DNA from: Acidaminococcus timonensis
Lineage (GTDB): Bacteria > Bacillota > Negativicutes > Acidaminococcales > Acidaminococcaceae
Assembly: GCF_900106585.1 (NCBI RefSeq)
Contig: NZ_FNWH01000004.1
Span: 186,001 to 250,000 of the forward strand
Reading direction: 5' to 3'
Length of the DNA: 64,000 nucleotides
Position numbers and translations under genes: made by a program. The notes beneath the pieces are model-generated. The model had not been told where the DNA came from. It did no database searches and saw only the letters and a program-made list of their open reading frames with translations. This document shows, in pieces, positions 1 to 8,521 of this stretch. Within the stretch, counting starts at the first letter, position 1. Each line of letters begins with the position of its first letter.

Positions 1-880
1 CCAGGAGCAGGAACACCAGGATCAGGAAGACTGCTCCCAAAAAGCCCCATTCCTGGCAGTAGTTGGCGAAGGCAAAATCCGTATGGGCTTCCGGCAGGTA
101 GAAGAACTTTCCCGTACCCATGCCGAAAGGCTCGCCGAAGAACCGGCCGCTGCCAATGGCGTTAAAAGACTGGATGGCCTGATAGCCCTTGCCCTGGGGA
201 TCCTGTTCCGGATGGAGCCAGAACAGGATCCGGTTCAGCCGGTAGGGGGCCTGGATGACAGCCGCAGCCGCACCCACGAACGCAACCCCCAGCAGGCTCC
301 AGAATTCCTTCATGGGCAGACCGGCCAGGATGTACAGGATGATCATCAGCGTCATGATGATGGCTGCCGTACCCATATCGGGCTGGATCAGGACCAGGAA
401 CGACAGAAAGGCCGTTTCCCAGAAGGCCATGCCCGTATCCCGGCGGAGCAGGTGGGGCCGTTTCCCCTGTTCCATGAGCTGCCCCAGGTAATGGGACCCC
501 AGCAGGATCACCGCCAGCTTCACGAATTCGGAGGGCTGAAAGGAAATGGGTCCCAGGATGACCCAGCGCTGGGCCCCCTTGGTGGCCCGGCCGAAGATGT
601 CCACGGCGATCAGGGTACCGGTGAGCAGCACGCAGAAGATCTGATCATACTTGAACAGCCAGTGATAATCCACCTTCTTTTCGATGCCGAACATGACAAG
701 GAGTCCGACCAGGCTGAAAATGCCATAGCGAAGGAGATAATGGTAGCCGTTGCCGAACATGTCGGCCGCCGCCACATAACTGGCACTGAACACGTTCACC
801 GCCCCCAGCACCAGCAGGAAGAACACCAGGCTCAGCAGCGCATCCCTGGCGTTGTCCCAGAACATGATCCGTTTTCCCAT
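1..880 (-). CDS. FtsW/RodA/SpoVE-family peptidoglycan polymerase (3' end cut by window)
   Basis: A SEDS-family integral membrane glycosyltransferase, which polymerises lipid II in the cytoplasmic membrane during elongation or division. The visible protein begins MGKRIMFWDNARDALLS and runs about 293 codons with successive hydrophobic segments; the family-like stretches GPISFQPSEFVKLA and LIQPDMGTA are clear, and the frame stays open to base 1, so the C-terminus lies outside the window. The ATG at 878-880 is 15 bases downstream of the trmB stop, so the two genes are probably co-transcribed. FtsW and RodA cannot be told apart from this part alone, so no symbol is given. Confidence 0.85.
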   Translation of the reverse strand, partial: MGKRIMFWDNARDALLSLVFFLLVLGAVNVFSASYVAAADMFGNGYHYLLRYGIFSLVGLLVMFGIEKKVDYHWLFKYDQIFCVLLTGTLIAVDIFGRATKGAQRWVILGPISFQPSEFVKLAVILLGSHYLGQLMEQGKRPHLLRRDTGMAFWETAFLSFLVLIQPDMGTAAIIMTLMIILYILAGLPMKEFWSLLGVAFVGAAAAVIQAPYRLNRILFWLHPEQDPQGKGYQAIQSFNAIGSGRFFGEPFGMGTGKFFYLPEAHTDFAFANYCQEWGFLGAVFLILVFLLL

Positions 881-895
881 AACTTGCCTCGGTCC

Positions 896-1537
896 CTAGA
901 ACTGCACTTCGCAGAAATTGATGTTCTTGCCCCGGGCGCTGAACTTCTGCTCGTATTCCGTCTGGGCCTCATTCAGGATGTCCGTGTGGTGGAGGTCCGT
1001 AGTCAGGGCCAGGATCTTCAGGCCGAACTCCTTGAATTCCTCCACGGAGAATGCAAACAGGTCATCATTATCGGTCTTGAAGCGTAAATGTCCACCCGGT
1101 TTCAGGATTTTTTTATACTCTGCCAGGAAGGTCCGGTAGGTCAGCCGCCGTTTGGCATGCCGGGCCTTGGGCCAGGGATCGCTGAAATTCAAGAAAATCT
1201 GATCCACTTCCCCGGGTTCGAACCACTCCAGCAGATGGGCCGCATCGGCGTGGATGATCCGGGCATTGGGAATTTCGGCCTCTCGCAGCTTCTTCACGGC
1301 GTAATAGCACACTTCCCGCTGGGTCTCCATGCCCAGATAGCCGATTTCAGGATGGAGCTGGCTCATGGCAGCCAGGAACTGGCCTTTGCCGCAGCCGATT
1401 TCCAGATGCACCGGCCGGCCCCCCAGCACCTGATCCGACCAGTGCCCCCTATACTGCTCCAGGTCGTCCTCCAGCAGTTCCTTTCCCCGATAGTCTTCCA
1501 GTGCCTGGGGGATCCAGGGTTTCTTTCGTAAACGCAT
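896..1537 (-). CDS. trmB: tRNA (guanine-N7-)-methyltransferase TrmB
   Basis: Forms m7G46 in the variable loop of tRNA, using S-adenosylmethionine; a cytosolic class I methyltransferase. The 213-residue length is normal for the family. The SAM-binding loop EIGCGKGQF lies around residues 47-55, followed by the substrate-site motif NFSDPWPKARHAKRRL typical of TrmB, and the C-terminal FKTDNDDLF stretch. The start has a good AGGAGA-type ribosome site just upstream. It sits between the SEDS gene and a regulator on the same strand, with a stable hairpin between it and the regulator. Confidence 0.93.
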   Translation of the reverse strand: MRLRKKPWIPQALEDYRGKELLEDDLEQYRGHWSDQVLGGRPVHLEIGCGKGQFLAAMSQLHPEIGYLGMETQREVCYYAVKKLREAEIPNARIIHADAAHLLEWFEPGEVDQIFLNFSDPWPKARHAKRRLTYRTFLAEYKKILKPGGHLRFKTDNDDLFAFSVEEFKEFGLKILALTTDLHHTDILNEAQTEYEQKFSARGKNINFCEVQF

Positions 1538-1561
1538 ATTGGTTCTCCTATTTTCACAGAT

Positions 1562-1586
1562 GGGGCTGTCGCAAGGCGACAGCCCC
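1562..1586 (-). terminator. Perfect 11-bp stem-loop between regulator and trmB
   Basis: Arms GGGGCTGTCGC and GCGACAGCCCC with a 3-base AAG loop. It follows the stop of the minus-strand regulator at 1610 and precedes trmB. The T-run is weak, so it may be a leaky terminator or a processing site. Confidence 0.55.
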
Positions 1587-1609
1587 TTTATGGTTTCCTG
1601 TTCTATGAC

Positions 1610-3526
1610 TCATTCGTCTTTCTTTGCTTTTTTCGCCCTGGCACCCTTCTTTTCCGGCCCCAGGTTGAATTTCTTCAGGTATCTGTACAGAGTCACCCGG
1701 CTCACATCCAGCATGATGGCCAGTTTGCTGATATTGCCCCCGGCCTGTTTCCAGGCGGCCACGAAGGCGTCCTTGTCATGCTTCCAGGATTTCTCGATCC
1801 GGTGTTCTCCCGGCAGTTTGATATGGCTGGCTTCGATGACGCTGCCGGATGTATGGAAGAAGGCCTGCTCGATGACGCCCTGCAGCTGTTTGATGTTGCC
1901 AGGCCACTGGCAGCTGTTCAGCATGTGCAGGGCTTCCGGCGACAGGGTCTTGCCGGGCATGTTGTGCCGGGCGGCCATTTCCGTCAGGATGTGGTTGGCG
2001 ATCACTTCCACGTCTTCCACCCGTTCCCGCAGCGGCGGAACCCGGATCACCGTACCGATGACCAGTTCGTACAGGCTCCGGGAGAACAGCCCTTTGTCCG
2101 TAAGCCGCTTCAAGTTGGAGTCACAGGCGGCGATCACCCGTACGTTGAATTTCCGGCGGGTACCGGTTTCCCGGTTCAGCACCCCGTTGCGCAGGGCATC
2201 CGCCAGCACATCTTCCAGACGGGTGGGGAATTTTTCGATTTCATCCAGGAACAGGGTCCCGCCGTTGGCCAGTTCCAGGGCCCCGGCGGTCACATGGCCG
2301 GCGCCGTCGTCGCTGCCGAAGAATTCCGCTTCCAGTTCCGCCTCCGAGCCTTCGTGGCCCCGTACGGTGATCAGAGGAGCTGCCGCCCGGGGACTGGCCT
2401 GGTGGATGCCATGGGCCAGCCGCTGTTTGCCGGTACCCGGTTCACCCTGGAGCAACAGATTGTTGTCGCCCCGGGCAACCCGGGCCGCCTTATGCTGCAG
2501 GGCCAGGAACTCGCTGGAATTCCCCACCATGCTGTACAGGCTGTACCGGGAACTGTATCCGGTGGCATGGGCGATGGTGGTCTTCAGGTCCTCGATGGAC
2601 ATGGTGATGATCACCACGCTGTCCACCTTGCCTCCGGCCTTCACCGGCAGTACGCTGGTCACATCTTCATAGGTCCGGTCCTGGGTGATCCAGGTGATTT
2701 CCTTGCGCAGGGTGCTCTTGCCGGACAAGCCTTTCTGGATGGGGATGTGCTCATAGTTCAGGAACACCTCATCCAGCCGTTGGCTGCCTTCCAGCCGTTT
2801 CCGGCCGTTGGTGTTGGCATAGCGCAGGCTGCCGTCCTGGTTCACCCAGTACACGGAAGCCGGGATTTCCTCGGAAATCAGGCCGCACACCTTCCAGTAC
2901 GCCAGCATGGTCAGGAAGTTCTCCACCGAATACTTCATGGTCATGAGCAGGCTCAGCAGGATGTCATAGGGCAGGTTCTCCTGGTCCAGGGAAAACAGGG
3001 ACAGGATGTACCGGCTCTGGCCTGCCACGTTGATGGGGGCCGAGCAGGCATCCCCGGAATGGCTGTCCCGGATCCACATTTCCGGCCCGAACATCAGGAA
3101 CGGCACATTGTGGGCCCGTGCCACACAAATGCTGGAGGTACCCACGTCCTCCTCCAGGACCCGCATGCCCTGGATATCCTCGATGCTCCGCTGGAAGAAG
3201 GGCAGGGCGTAGTTCTTCAGCACATAGCCTTCCTCATCCACCAGCAGCATGCTCAGGTTGTGGGAGTTGAAGTACTGTTTGTTCTGTTCGAACAGACCGT
3301 CCACATACTTCACCACATCCTCGTTCCGTTCCAGGGCCTTCTGCAGGTCCTGGGGGCTCAGACGCACCCCATGGGCCGGCATGGTCTCGTGGTTCAGTTT
3401 TCTCGCTTCACACCGGCGCCAGGACTCAGCCACCCACGGATGGACATTGGGATCGATGATTCCCTCATCGATGAATTTATTGTAATAGCTGGTCAGCTTT
3501 TCCTTATTGCGTCGTTCCCTAATCAT
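1610..3526 (-). CDS. AcoR/NtrC-like transcriptional regulator with degenerate AAA+ domain
   Basis: 638 residues. The N-terminal part (about 20-210) resembles the GAF sensor region of AcoR-type activators, a PAS-like segment follows (about 215-310), then an AAA+ domain (330-560) and a Fis-type helix-turn-helix (about 596-620, GGNISKLAIMLDVSRVTLYR). The AAA+ domain is odd. Walker A reads GEPGTGKQ at 361-368, with Gln for the usual Thr/Ser. The GAFTGA loop that contacts sigma-54 is missing: EFFGSDDGAGHVTAGALEL at 401-419 bridges the place where it should be. The arginine-finger segment reads FSRSLYEL (481-488), not FREDLYYRL. Walker B (TLFLDE, 424-429) is kept. It therefore probably does not activate sigma-54 polymerase and may act like TyrR, on sigma-70-type promoters. 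No target operon is obvious nearby. Confidence 0.85.
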   Translation of the reverse strand: MIRERRNKEKLTSYYNKFIDEGIIDPNVHPWVAESWRRCEARKLNHETMPAHGVRLSPQDLQKALERNEDVVKYVDGLFEQNKQYFNSHNLSMLLVDEEGYVLKNYALPFFQRSIEDIQGMRVLEEDVGTSSICVARAHNVPFLMFGPEMWIRDSHSGDACSAPINVAGQSRYILSLFSLDQENLPYDILLSLLMTMKYSVENFLTMLAYWKVCGLISEEIPASVYWVNQDGSLRYANTNGRKRLEGSQRLDEVFLNYEHIPIQKGLSGKSTLRKEITWITQDRTYEDVTSVLPVKAGGKVDSVVIITMSIEDLKTTIAHATGYSSRYSLYSMVGNSSEFLALQHKAARVARGDNNLLLQGEPGTGKQRLAHGIHQASPRAAAPLITVRGHEGSEAELEAEFFGSDDGAGHVTAGALELANGGTLFLDEIEKFPTRLEDVLADALRNGVLNRETGTRRKFNVRVIAACDSNLKRLTDKGLFSRSLYELVIGTVIRVPPLRERVEDVEVIANHILTEMAARHNMPGKTLSPEALHMLNSCQWPGNIKQLQGVIEQAFFHTSGSVIEASHIKLPGEHRIEKSWKHDKDAFVAAWKQAGGNISKLAIMLDVSRVTLYRYLKKFNLGPEKKGARAKKAKKDE

Positions 3527-3541
3527 TGGTTTCCCCCCTGC

Positions 3542-4240
3542 TTATTTATACCTTTTGTGCGCCGGGACCAGGACCCGTTTGGCACCGTAGTATCTTGTTC
3601 TCCAGTATTCGTCGGACAGGCTGCACAGCCGCACCCCTGCCGAAGAGGTGGCGTTCCAGAACAGCCCGTCGCCTGCATAGATTCCCACATGGGAAGCCCC
3701 GGGTTCGTAGGTGGAGAAGAACACCAGATCCCCCGGTTTCAGCTGCCGCTGGGTCACGAACAGTCCCTTCTCATACTGCAGGTCTGCCGTACGGGGCAGC
3801 GTTGCCTTATGCTGACGGAATACATACTGCACATACCCGGAACAGTCGAAGGCCCGGGGTGTGGTACCACCGAAGCTGTAGGGCACCCCCTTGTACCGGG
3901 AAGCCGTACGGACCACGTCCTCCCCCCGGATCCCATGGATGCCCTCCTTTTCAAAAGCGGCTTCCTGGATCCGGAAATAGGTGGTATCATCCACCTTCCC
4001 GGTGGAGGGCAGCCTGTGGCTCCGCTGGAACGCCCGCACCTGGGTCTCCAGGTCCTTCGTATATTTCCCGGTGGTAGGTGTTTTCATGCCAATGGCATTC
4101 AGTTTGATCTGTACCGTCTTCACCTTCCACCCATGATCCCCCACCTTCAGGGGTGCGGTCTTATGGGCGGCGGCCCCTGCAGAAAGGGGCAGGGCCAGCA
4201 AACTCAGGAACAGTGCCAGTACCACATTGTGCAGTTTCAT
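3542..4240 (-). CDS. Secreted NlpC/P60 peptidoglycan endopeptidase with PG-binding domain
   Basis: A cell-wall hydrolase that cleaves peptide stems of peptidoglycan. The 232-residue protein starts with a signal peptide (MKLHNVVLALFLSLLALPLSAGAAA), followed by a peptidoglycan-binding type-1 domain (about 30-95, containing VKTVQIKLNAIG and VRAFQRSHRLPSTGKVDD). The C-terminal NlpC/P60 domain (about 110-230) has the catalytic Cys in FDCSGYVQYVF, the PGDLVFF turn and the catalytic His in SHVGIYAGDG. It ends 16 bases upstream of the regulator's start, on the same strand. Confidence 0.92.
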   Translation of the reverse strand: MKLHNVVLALFLSLLALPLSAGAAAHKTAPLKVGDHGWKVKTVQIKLNAIGMKTPTTGKYTKDLETQVRAFQRSHRLPSTGKVDDTTYFRIQEAAFEKEGIHGIRGEDVVRTASRYKGVPYSFGGTTPRAFDCSGYVQYVFRQHKATLPRTADLQYEKGLFVTQRQLKPGDLVFFSTYEPGASHVGIYAGDGLFWNATSSAGVRLCSLSDEYWRTRYYGAKRVLVPAHKRYK

Positions 4241-4299
4241 TTTTTATGCCTCTTTTCTTCCACGGCAATCCTTGCGGATTTATTAAAAATGATACACTC

Positions 4300-5208
4300 T
4301 CAATACTCCATATTAGTATAAACTTCCCAATCCGTCAATTTGGAAAGTTTGCCGATGGACACCTCCAGTTCCTGGATCAGGCGTTCTTTGTCCTGGGGCA
4401 GGGTCCCCGCCAGGGGCACATAATTGGAAATGTGGTTGCTTCGGAACAGGGTATGGCGCCCGGGTTCAATGTCCACATGCTCCAGCATGCGTTTTGCTTC
4501 CTGGGCCAGGCCCGCCGGCGACAGCAGTTCGAATTCTCCTGCCTCGAACTGGCGCAGCATTTCGGTGCCTTTGTACAGCCGCAGGGTCAGCACGCTGAGC
4601 ATATTGGGCTGGATGGCCGTCACGGCTTTCCCCGTGTTGATGGCATGGCGTTCGCTGTCCGCCTTGCCGCCCAGTCCGGCAATCACCATCATGGACAGCT
4701 TCATGCCGCAGCGGACCACCTTCTGTCCGGCAGCAATGGCTTCCTGGGCGGACACTCCCTTTTTGATCCGATGCAGCAGGGCATCGTCCCCGGTCTCCAG
4801 TCCGAAATACAGCATCTTCAGACCGGCTTCCCGCAGCTGCACCATCTCCTCGTCGCTTTTGCGCAGGATATCCCGCGGACCTGCATAGGAGGTGACCCGC
4901 TGCAGGTTGGGGAACGTCTGGTAGAGTACCACCAGCAGCTTCAGCAGCTTGCTGGTGGGCAGCACCAGGGCATCCCCGTCCGCCAGGAAGATCCGCTTCA
5001 CCTGGTTCCGGGCATACCGGGCCGCCAGGGCGATCTGCCGGGAGATTTCCTCATCGGGACACACGGAGAACTGCACATCCTTATACATGGCGCAGAACGT
5101 GCAGGTATTGTGGGCACAGCCACGGGTCACCCGCAGGATGAAACTGTTGGCTTCGCTGGGCGGCCGGAACACCGGCGTATCATAATCATCAAAATACAGA
5201 CCGAACAT
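4300..5208 (-). CDS. Radical SAM protein (COG1032-like)
   Basis: 302 residues. The cluster motif RGCAHNTCTFC (about 29-39, spacing CX4CX2C) is typical of radical SAM proteins of the HemN/Elp3/COG1032 kind. FLADGDALVLPTSKL and YFGLETGDDALLHRIKKGV match the SAM- and barrel-core motifs. No B12-binding, TRAM or HemN-specific tail is seen, so the substrate is unknown. It is transcribed away from the Rnf promoter region. Reaction class is sure; specific function is not. Confidence 0.85.
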   Translation of the reverse strand: MFGLYFDDYDTPVFRPPSEANSFILRVTRGCAHNTCTFCAMYKDVQFSVCPDEEISRQIALAARYARNQVKRIFLADGDALVLPTSKLLKLLVVLYQTFPNLQRVTSYAGPRDILRKSDEEMVQLREAGLKMLYFGLETGDDALLHRIKKGVSAQEAIAAGQKVVRCGMKLSMMVIAGLGGKADSERHAINTGKAVTAIQPNMLSVLTLRLYKGTEMLRQFEAGEFELLSPAGLAQEAKRMLEHVDIEPGRHTLFRSNHISNYVPLAGTLPQDKERLIQELEVSIGKLSKLTDWEVYTNMEY

Positions 5209-5447
5209 CGTACATTCCTCCAGAAATCAACAACTGCCTTCCTTATATATACACGTGTTTAAAGACAGTATTTTCATAAGATTCTTCTAATTCATTTAGT
5301 TGAACAAAGTTCCACTGGTCACGTTCATTATTATAAACTATTTTACAATATTGTGCATGTTTTTTTGTAAACTTTTTGAGAAGAAAATTTCCAAAAAATT
5401 TTCATTTAGATTCCATGCCCTTTCCCAAACTGTATCCGTTCAACCCC
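5209..5447. other. A+T-rich upstream region between radical SAM gene and rnfC promoter
   Basis: No credible gene. The stretch is far richer in A+T than the flanking genes. It holds the short palindrome ACAATATTGT (5345-5354) and loose TTACAA/TTGTAA half sites at 5343 and 5365 that echo the palindrome in the rnfC promoter, so it may carry auxiliary operators. Confidence 0.4.
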
Positions 5448-5476
5448 TTGTTTTTTGTAATTTTACAATATATAAT
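5448..5476 (+). promoter_or_regulatory. rnfC promoter with palindromic operator in the spacer
   Basis: The -35-like TTGTTT (5448-5453), a 17-bp spacer and a consensus -10 TATAAT (5471-5476) precede rnfC by about 40 bases. The spacer holds a perfect 14-bp palindrome TTGTAATTTTACAA (5455-5468), placed where a bound repressor would block polymerase. A redox regulator such as Rex would make biological sense, but the site is shorter than the usual Rex box, so the regulator is unassigned. Confidence 0.6.
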
Positions 5477-5518
5477 TTTTACTTGAAGTTGACACATGAA
5501 AGGTTAGAGGTGAACTGA

Positions 5519-6889
5519 ATGTCTGCACAAGAAGCAAGTTTCATGGGTGGTGTTGAAGTACCGCCCAGCAAGTCCTTGACCGACAAAGTGGCTATCGAAA
5601 GATGCCCGGCCCCGGACATGGTGTACATTCCTCTCTCCCAGCACATTGGTGCTCCGGCAAAACCGGTGGTCAAACCGGGAGACAAAGTCACAATGGGACA
5701 GGTGATTGGGGAAGCCGGCGGCTTCGTCAGCACCAACATCCACTCCAGTGTGAGCGGCATGGTGATGAAGCTGGAGAGCCGTTACATGCCCAACGGCATG
5801 ATTTCCCAATGTGTGGTCATCAAAAACGATGGCCAGGACACCCCCTGCGAGGACATGCAGCCCCGCAAGGAAGAAGACATCACGCCGGATCTGATCCGTC
5901 AGGTACTGCGTGACAGAGGCATCGCCGGTATGGGTGGTGCTACGTTCCCCACGGCAGTGAAGTATGCGCCTGTAAAGGAAGGCCATCGTCCCATCGATAC
6001 CGTCCTGCTGAACGGCATCGAATGCGAACCCTTCGTTACGGCCGACCATCGCACGCTGCTGGAATACTCGGATGAGATCATCCAGGGCCTGAAGTATTTC
6101 ATGCTGGCCTCCGGTGCCTCCAAGGGGATCATCGGCATCGAGGACAACAAACCCGATGCCATCGAACTGATGCAGAAGAAAGTGGCTTCTGAAGCCAACA
6201 TCGAAGTCTGCGTCTGCAAAGAAAAATATCCTCAGGGTTCTGAAAAACACCTGATCTACGCCGCTACCGGCCGCACCGTCCCGGATCGGGGCCTGCCTGC
6301 CGATGTGGGCGTCATCGTGGACAACGTGGGTACGGCGGTTGCCGCCTGCCGCGCTGTGAAAAACAATGTTCCCCTGTATGAACGTGTCGTAACCATCAGC
6401 GGTGACGGCGTGAAGAAACCCGGGAACTACATCGTCCGTCTGGGTACCCTGTACAGCGACGCCGTGGAAAAAGCCGCCGGCGGCCTGGAAGGCGATCTCG
6501 GCAAGATCATTTCCGGCGGGATGATGATGGGCTTTGCCGTCAACTCCCTGGATTACCCCATTACCAAGGGTTCCAGCGGCCTGCTGATCTTCAACTCCAA
6601 ATCTCCTTTCGCCCAATATGTGGAACCGGATCCCTGCGTGCACTGCGCCCGCTGCGTGGATGCCTGCCCCATGAGACTGGAACCCACCGAAATCGTCCAG
6701 GCTGTCAAGAAACAGAACTGGGATGAAGCCGAACGGTTCTTCTGTCATGCCTGCATCGAATGCGGTTCCTGTGCTTTCGTATGCCCTGCCCACATTCCTC
6801 TGGTGCAGTACATCCGGATGGGCAAGCAATTTATCAAAGGGAAAGGTGACGGCGGTCATAACCCCTTCTATAAATTCGATAAGAAATAA
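5519..6889 (+). CDS. rnfC: Rnf complex subunit C (peripheral Fe-S/flavin subunit)
   Basis: First gene of the ferredoxin:NAD+ oxidoreductase (Rnf) operon; RnfC is the membrane-associated NADH-side subunit. 456 residues, close to clostridial RnfC. The N-terminus holds the biotinyl-lipoyl-like hairpin region (KPGDKVTMGQVIGEAGGF), then the Rossmann-type NADH/FMN region with GMGGATFPTAVK and LNGIECEPF. Near the C-terminus two 4Fe-4S motifs are seen, CVHCARCVDACPM and CHACIECGSCAFVCP. The start ATG follows an AGAGG site 8 bases upstream, beneath the promoter at 5448-5476. Confidence 0.96.
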   Translation: MSAQEASFMGGVEVPPSKSLTDKVAIERCPAPDMVYIPLSQHIGAPAKPVVKPGDKVTMGQVIGEAGGFVSTNIHSSVSGMVMKLESRYMPNGMISQCVVIKNDGQDTPCEDMQPRKEEDITPDLIRQVLRDRGIAGMGGATFPTAVKYAPVKEGHRPIDTVLLNGIECEPFVTADHRTLLEYSDEIIQGLKYFMLASGASKGIIGIEDNKPDAIELMQKKVASEANIEVCVCKEKYPQGSEKHLIYAATGRTVPDRGLPADVGVIVDNVGTAVAACRAVKNNVPLYERVVTISGDGVKKPGNYIVRLGTLYSDAVEKAAGGLEGDLGKIISGGMMMGFAVNSLDYPITKGSSGLLIFNSKSPFAQYVEPDPCVHCARCVDACPMRLEPTEIVQAVKKQNWDEAERFFCHACIECGSCAFVCPAHIPLVQYIRMGKQFIKGKGDGGHNPFYKFDKK

Positions 6890-6915
6890 TATCGCGAAAG
6901 GACTGGATATTGATT

Positions 6916-7950
6916 ATGGAACCTATTAAAGAACCGAAACCGCTGGTTCTCGTTTCCTCGTCTCCCCACATGCACTGTGGGCTCACCATCAGCAAGTCCA
7001 TGCGGGAAGTTATGCTGGCACTGGTACCTGCTGTCCTGGCATCTTTTTACTATTTCCGTTTTGACGCAGCCCGTGTCATCGTGTGCTGCATGGTTTCTGC
7101 CATTATCTTTGAAAAGCTGGCCAACAAGGTCATGGGCGTAAAGAAGGACACCGTAAAAGACGGTTCCGCGGCTCTGACCGGTCTGCTGCTGGCCCTGTGC
7201 CTGCCCGCCTCCCTGCCCAGCTACATGGCTGTCCTGGGCGGCATGTTTGCCGTGGTCATCGGCAAAGCCGTATTCGGCGGCCTGGGCAAGAACATCTTCA
7301 ACCCGGCCCACATCGGCCGTGCCATCCTGCTGGCTTCTTTCCCCCAGCAGATGACCACCTGGGTCATCCCGGCCACCAAGGCGGCTGCTGTAACGGCTGC
7401 CACCGCAGGGGCTGACGCCACCACCGCCGCCACTCCGCTGGCTGTGATGCGTATGACCGAAAAAGTCTGGGCAGCCGGCGGTGCCGCTGCTTCCCAGCTG
7501 CCTCCCCTGTCCGATCTGTTCATGGGGAATGTGGGCGGTTCTCTGGGTGAAACCTGCGTACCGGCCCTGGTCATCGGCGGCCTGTACCTGATCTACAAGA
7601 AACTGATCGACTGGCGCATCCCTGTGTTCTATCTGGCCACGGTAGCCGTGATCACCGGCATCTACGGGGCTGTGAACGGGTATCCCTCCACGTTCCCGCT
7701 GTACCATCTGTTCGCCGGCGGCCTGATGATCGGTGCCTTCTTCATGGCAACCGACTGGGTCACCTCTCCGATCACGAAAAAAGGCAAGATCATTTACGCC
7801 ATCGGCCTGGGCCTGCTGACCTCCCTGATCCGGCTGCGGGGCAGCTATACGGAAGGTGTCTGCTACTCCATCCTGATGATGAACATGGTCACTCCCATGA
7901 TTGACCGGTTCGTACGGAATGTATCCTTCGGAGGAGGTCAAAAGAAATGA
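6916..7950 (+). CDS. rnfD: Rnf complex subunit D (membrane flavoprotein)
   Basis: Integral membrane subunit carrying covalent FMN and part of the ion-translocating core. The protein opens MEPIKEPKPLVLVSSSPH, where the VSSSPH stretch is typical of RnfD, and has about ten hydrophobic segments. An insertion rich in Ala/Thr (around residues 155-180) probably holds the Thr that carries FMN. Start choice is open: ATG 6916 lies 13 bases after the AAAGGA site, whereas an in-frame TTG at 6910 lies 7 bases after it. The gene overlaps rnfG by 4 bases (ATGA), implying translational coupling. Confidence 0.94.
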   Translation: MEPIKEPKPLVLVSSSPHMHCGLTISKSMREVMLALVPAVLASFYYFRFDAARVIVCCMVSAIIFEKLANKVMGVKKDTVKDGSAALTGLLLALCLPASLPSYMAVLGGMFAVVIGKAVFGGLGKNIFNPAHIGRAILLASFPQQMTTWVIPATKAAAVTAATAGADATTAATPLAVMRMTEKVWAAGGAAASQLPPLSDLFMGNVGGSLGETCVPALVIGGLYLIYKKLIDWRIPVFYLATVAVITGIYGAVNGYPSTFPLYHLFAGGLMIGAFFMATDWVTSPITKKGKIIYAIGLGLLTSLIRLRGSYTEGVCYSILMMNMVTPMIDRFVRNVSFGGGQKK

Positions 7951-8507
7951 GCAACCTCTTTGTTAAGTATACCGGCATCCTGGCCGTCATCTGCGGCGTC
8001 AGCGTAGGTCTGGTGGCTGCAGCCAACGAAGGCACCAAGGATACCATCGCGAAAAAACATGAAGCGGACACTCGTGCCGCTTATAAAGTCGTCCTGCCCG
8101 ACCTGGGCAATCTGAAGAAACTGCCGGCTCCCGGCGGCCTGATCACCGATGTGCAGGAATCTTCCAAGAACGGCAAACCCAACGGGTACATTTACACCGT
8201 GACCCCCAGCGGTTACGGCGGCAAGCTCACCCTCATGGTGGGGATCTCCAAAGACGGCAACAAAATCACCGGCATCAAGGTCATGAACCACAGTGAAACT
8301 CCTGGCCTGGGCGCCAAGAGCACCGAACCTGCATGGCAGGCCCAGTTCAAGGGCAAACCTCTGAAAGATGCACTGGTAGTCACGAAGCAGGAAGCTTCCA
8401 AGCCCAATGAAATCAAGGCCATCACTGCTGCTACCATCACTTCCAGAGCTGTCGTCACCGGCGTGAACGCTGCCCGGGATGACTACATGAAGAATCATGC
8501 CAATTGA
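7947..8507 (+). CDS. rnfG: Rnf complex subunit G (covalent FMN subunit)
   Basis: 186 residues with one N-terminal membrane segment (FVKYTGILAVICGVSVGLVAA) and an extracytoplasmic FMN-binding domain. The flavinylation motif is ITAATITS near residues 161-168, where the last Thr would receive FMN from ApbE; the family usually has SGATITS, so the Ser-Gly to Thr-Ala change is a small departure. The GGAGG site lies within the end of rnfD and the start overlaps its stop. Confidence 0.94.
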   Translation: MSNLFVKYTGILAVICGVSVGLVAAANEGTKDTIAKKHEADTRAAYKVVLPDLGNLKKLPAPGGLITDVQESSKNGKPNGYIYTVTPSGYGGKLTLMVGISKDGNKITGIKVMNHSETPGLGAKSTEPAWQAQFKGKPLKDALVVTKQEASKPNEIKAITAATITSRAVVTGVNAARDDYMKNHAN

Positions 8508-8521
8508 AAGGACTGATCGAG

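Noticed and set aside
83-1087. Plus-strand open frame opposite the FtsW/RodA gene
   Set aside because: The minus strand encodes an obvious SEDS membrane protein; the plus-strand product is a His/Gln/Asp-rich artefact.
1778-4321. Very long plus-strand open frame (847 codons) opposite the regulator and NlpC/P60 genes
   Set aside because: It is antisense to two clearly real genes, lacks a ribosome site and any domain, and such frames are common opposite G+C-rich genes with strong codon bias. The same holds for long antisense frames at 28332-29678, 41374-43461 and 47269-49032.
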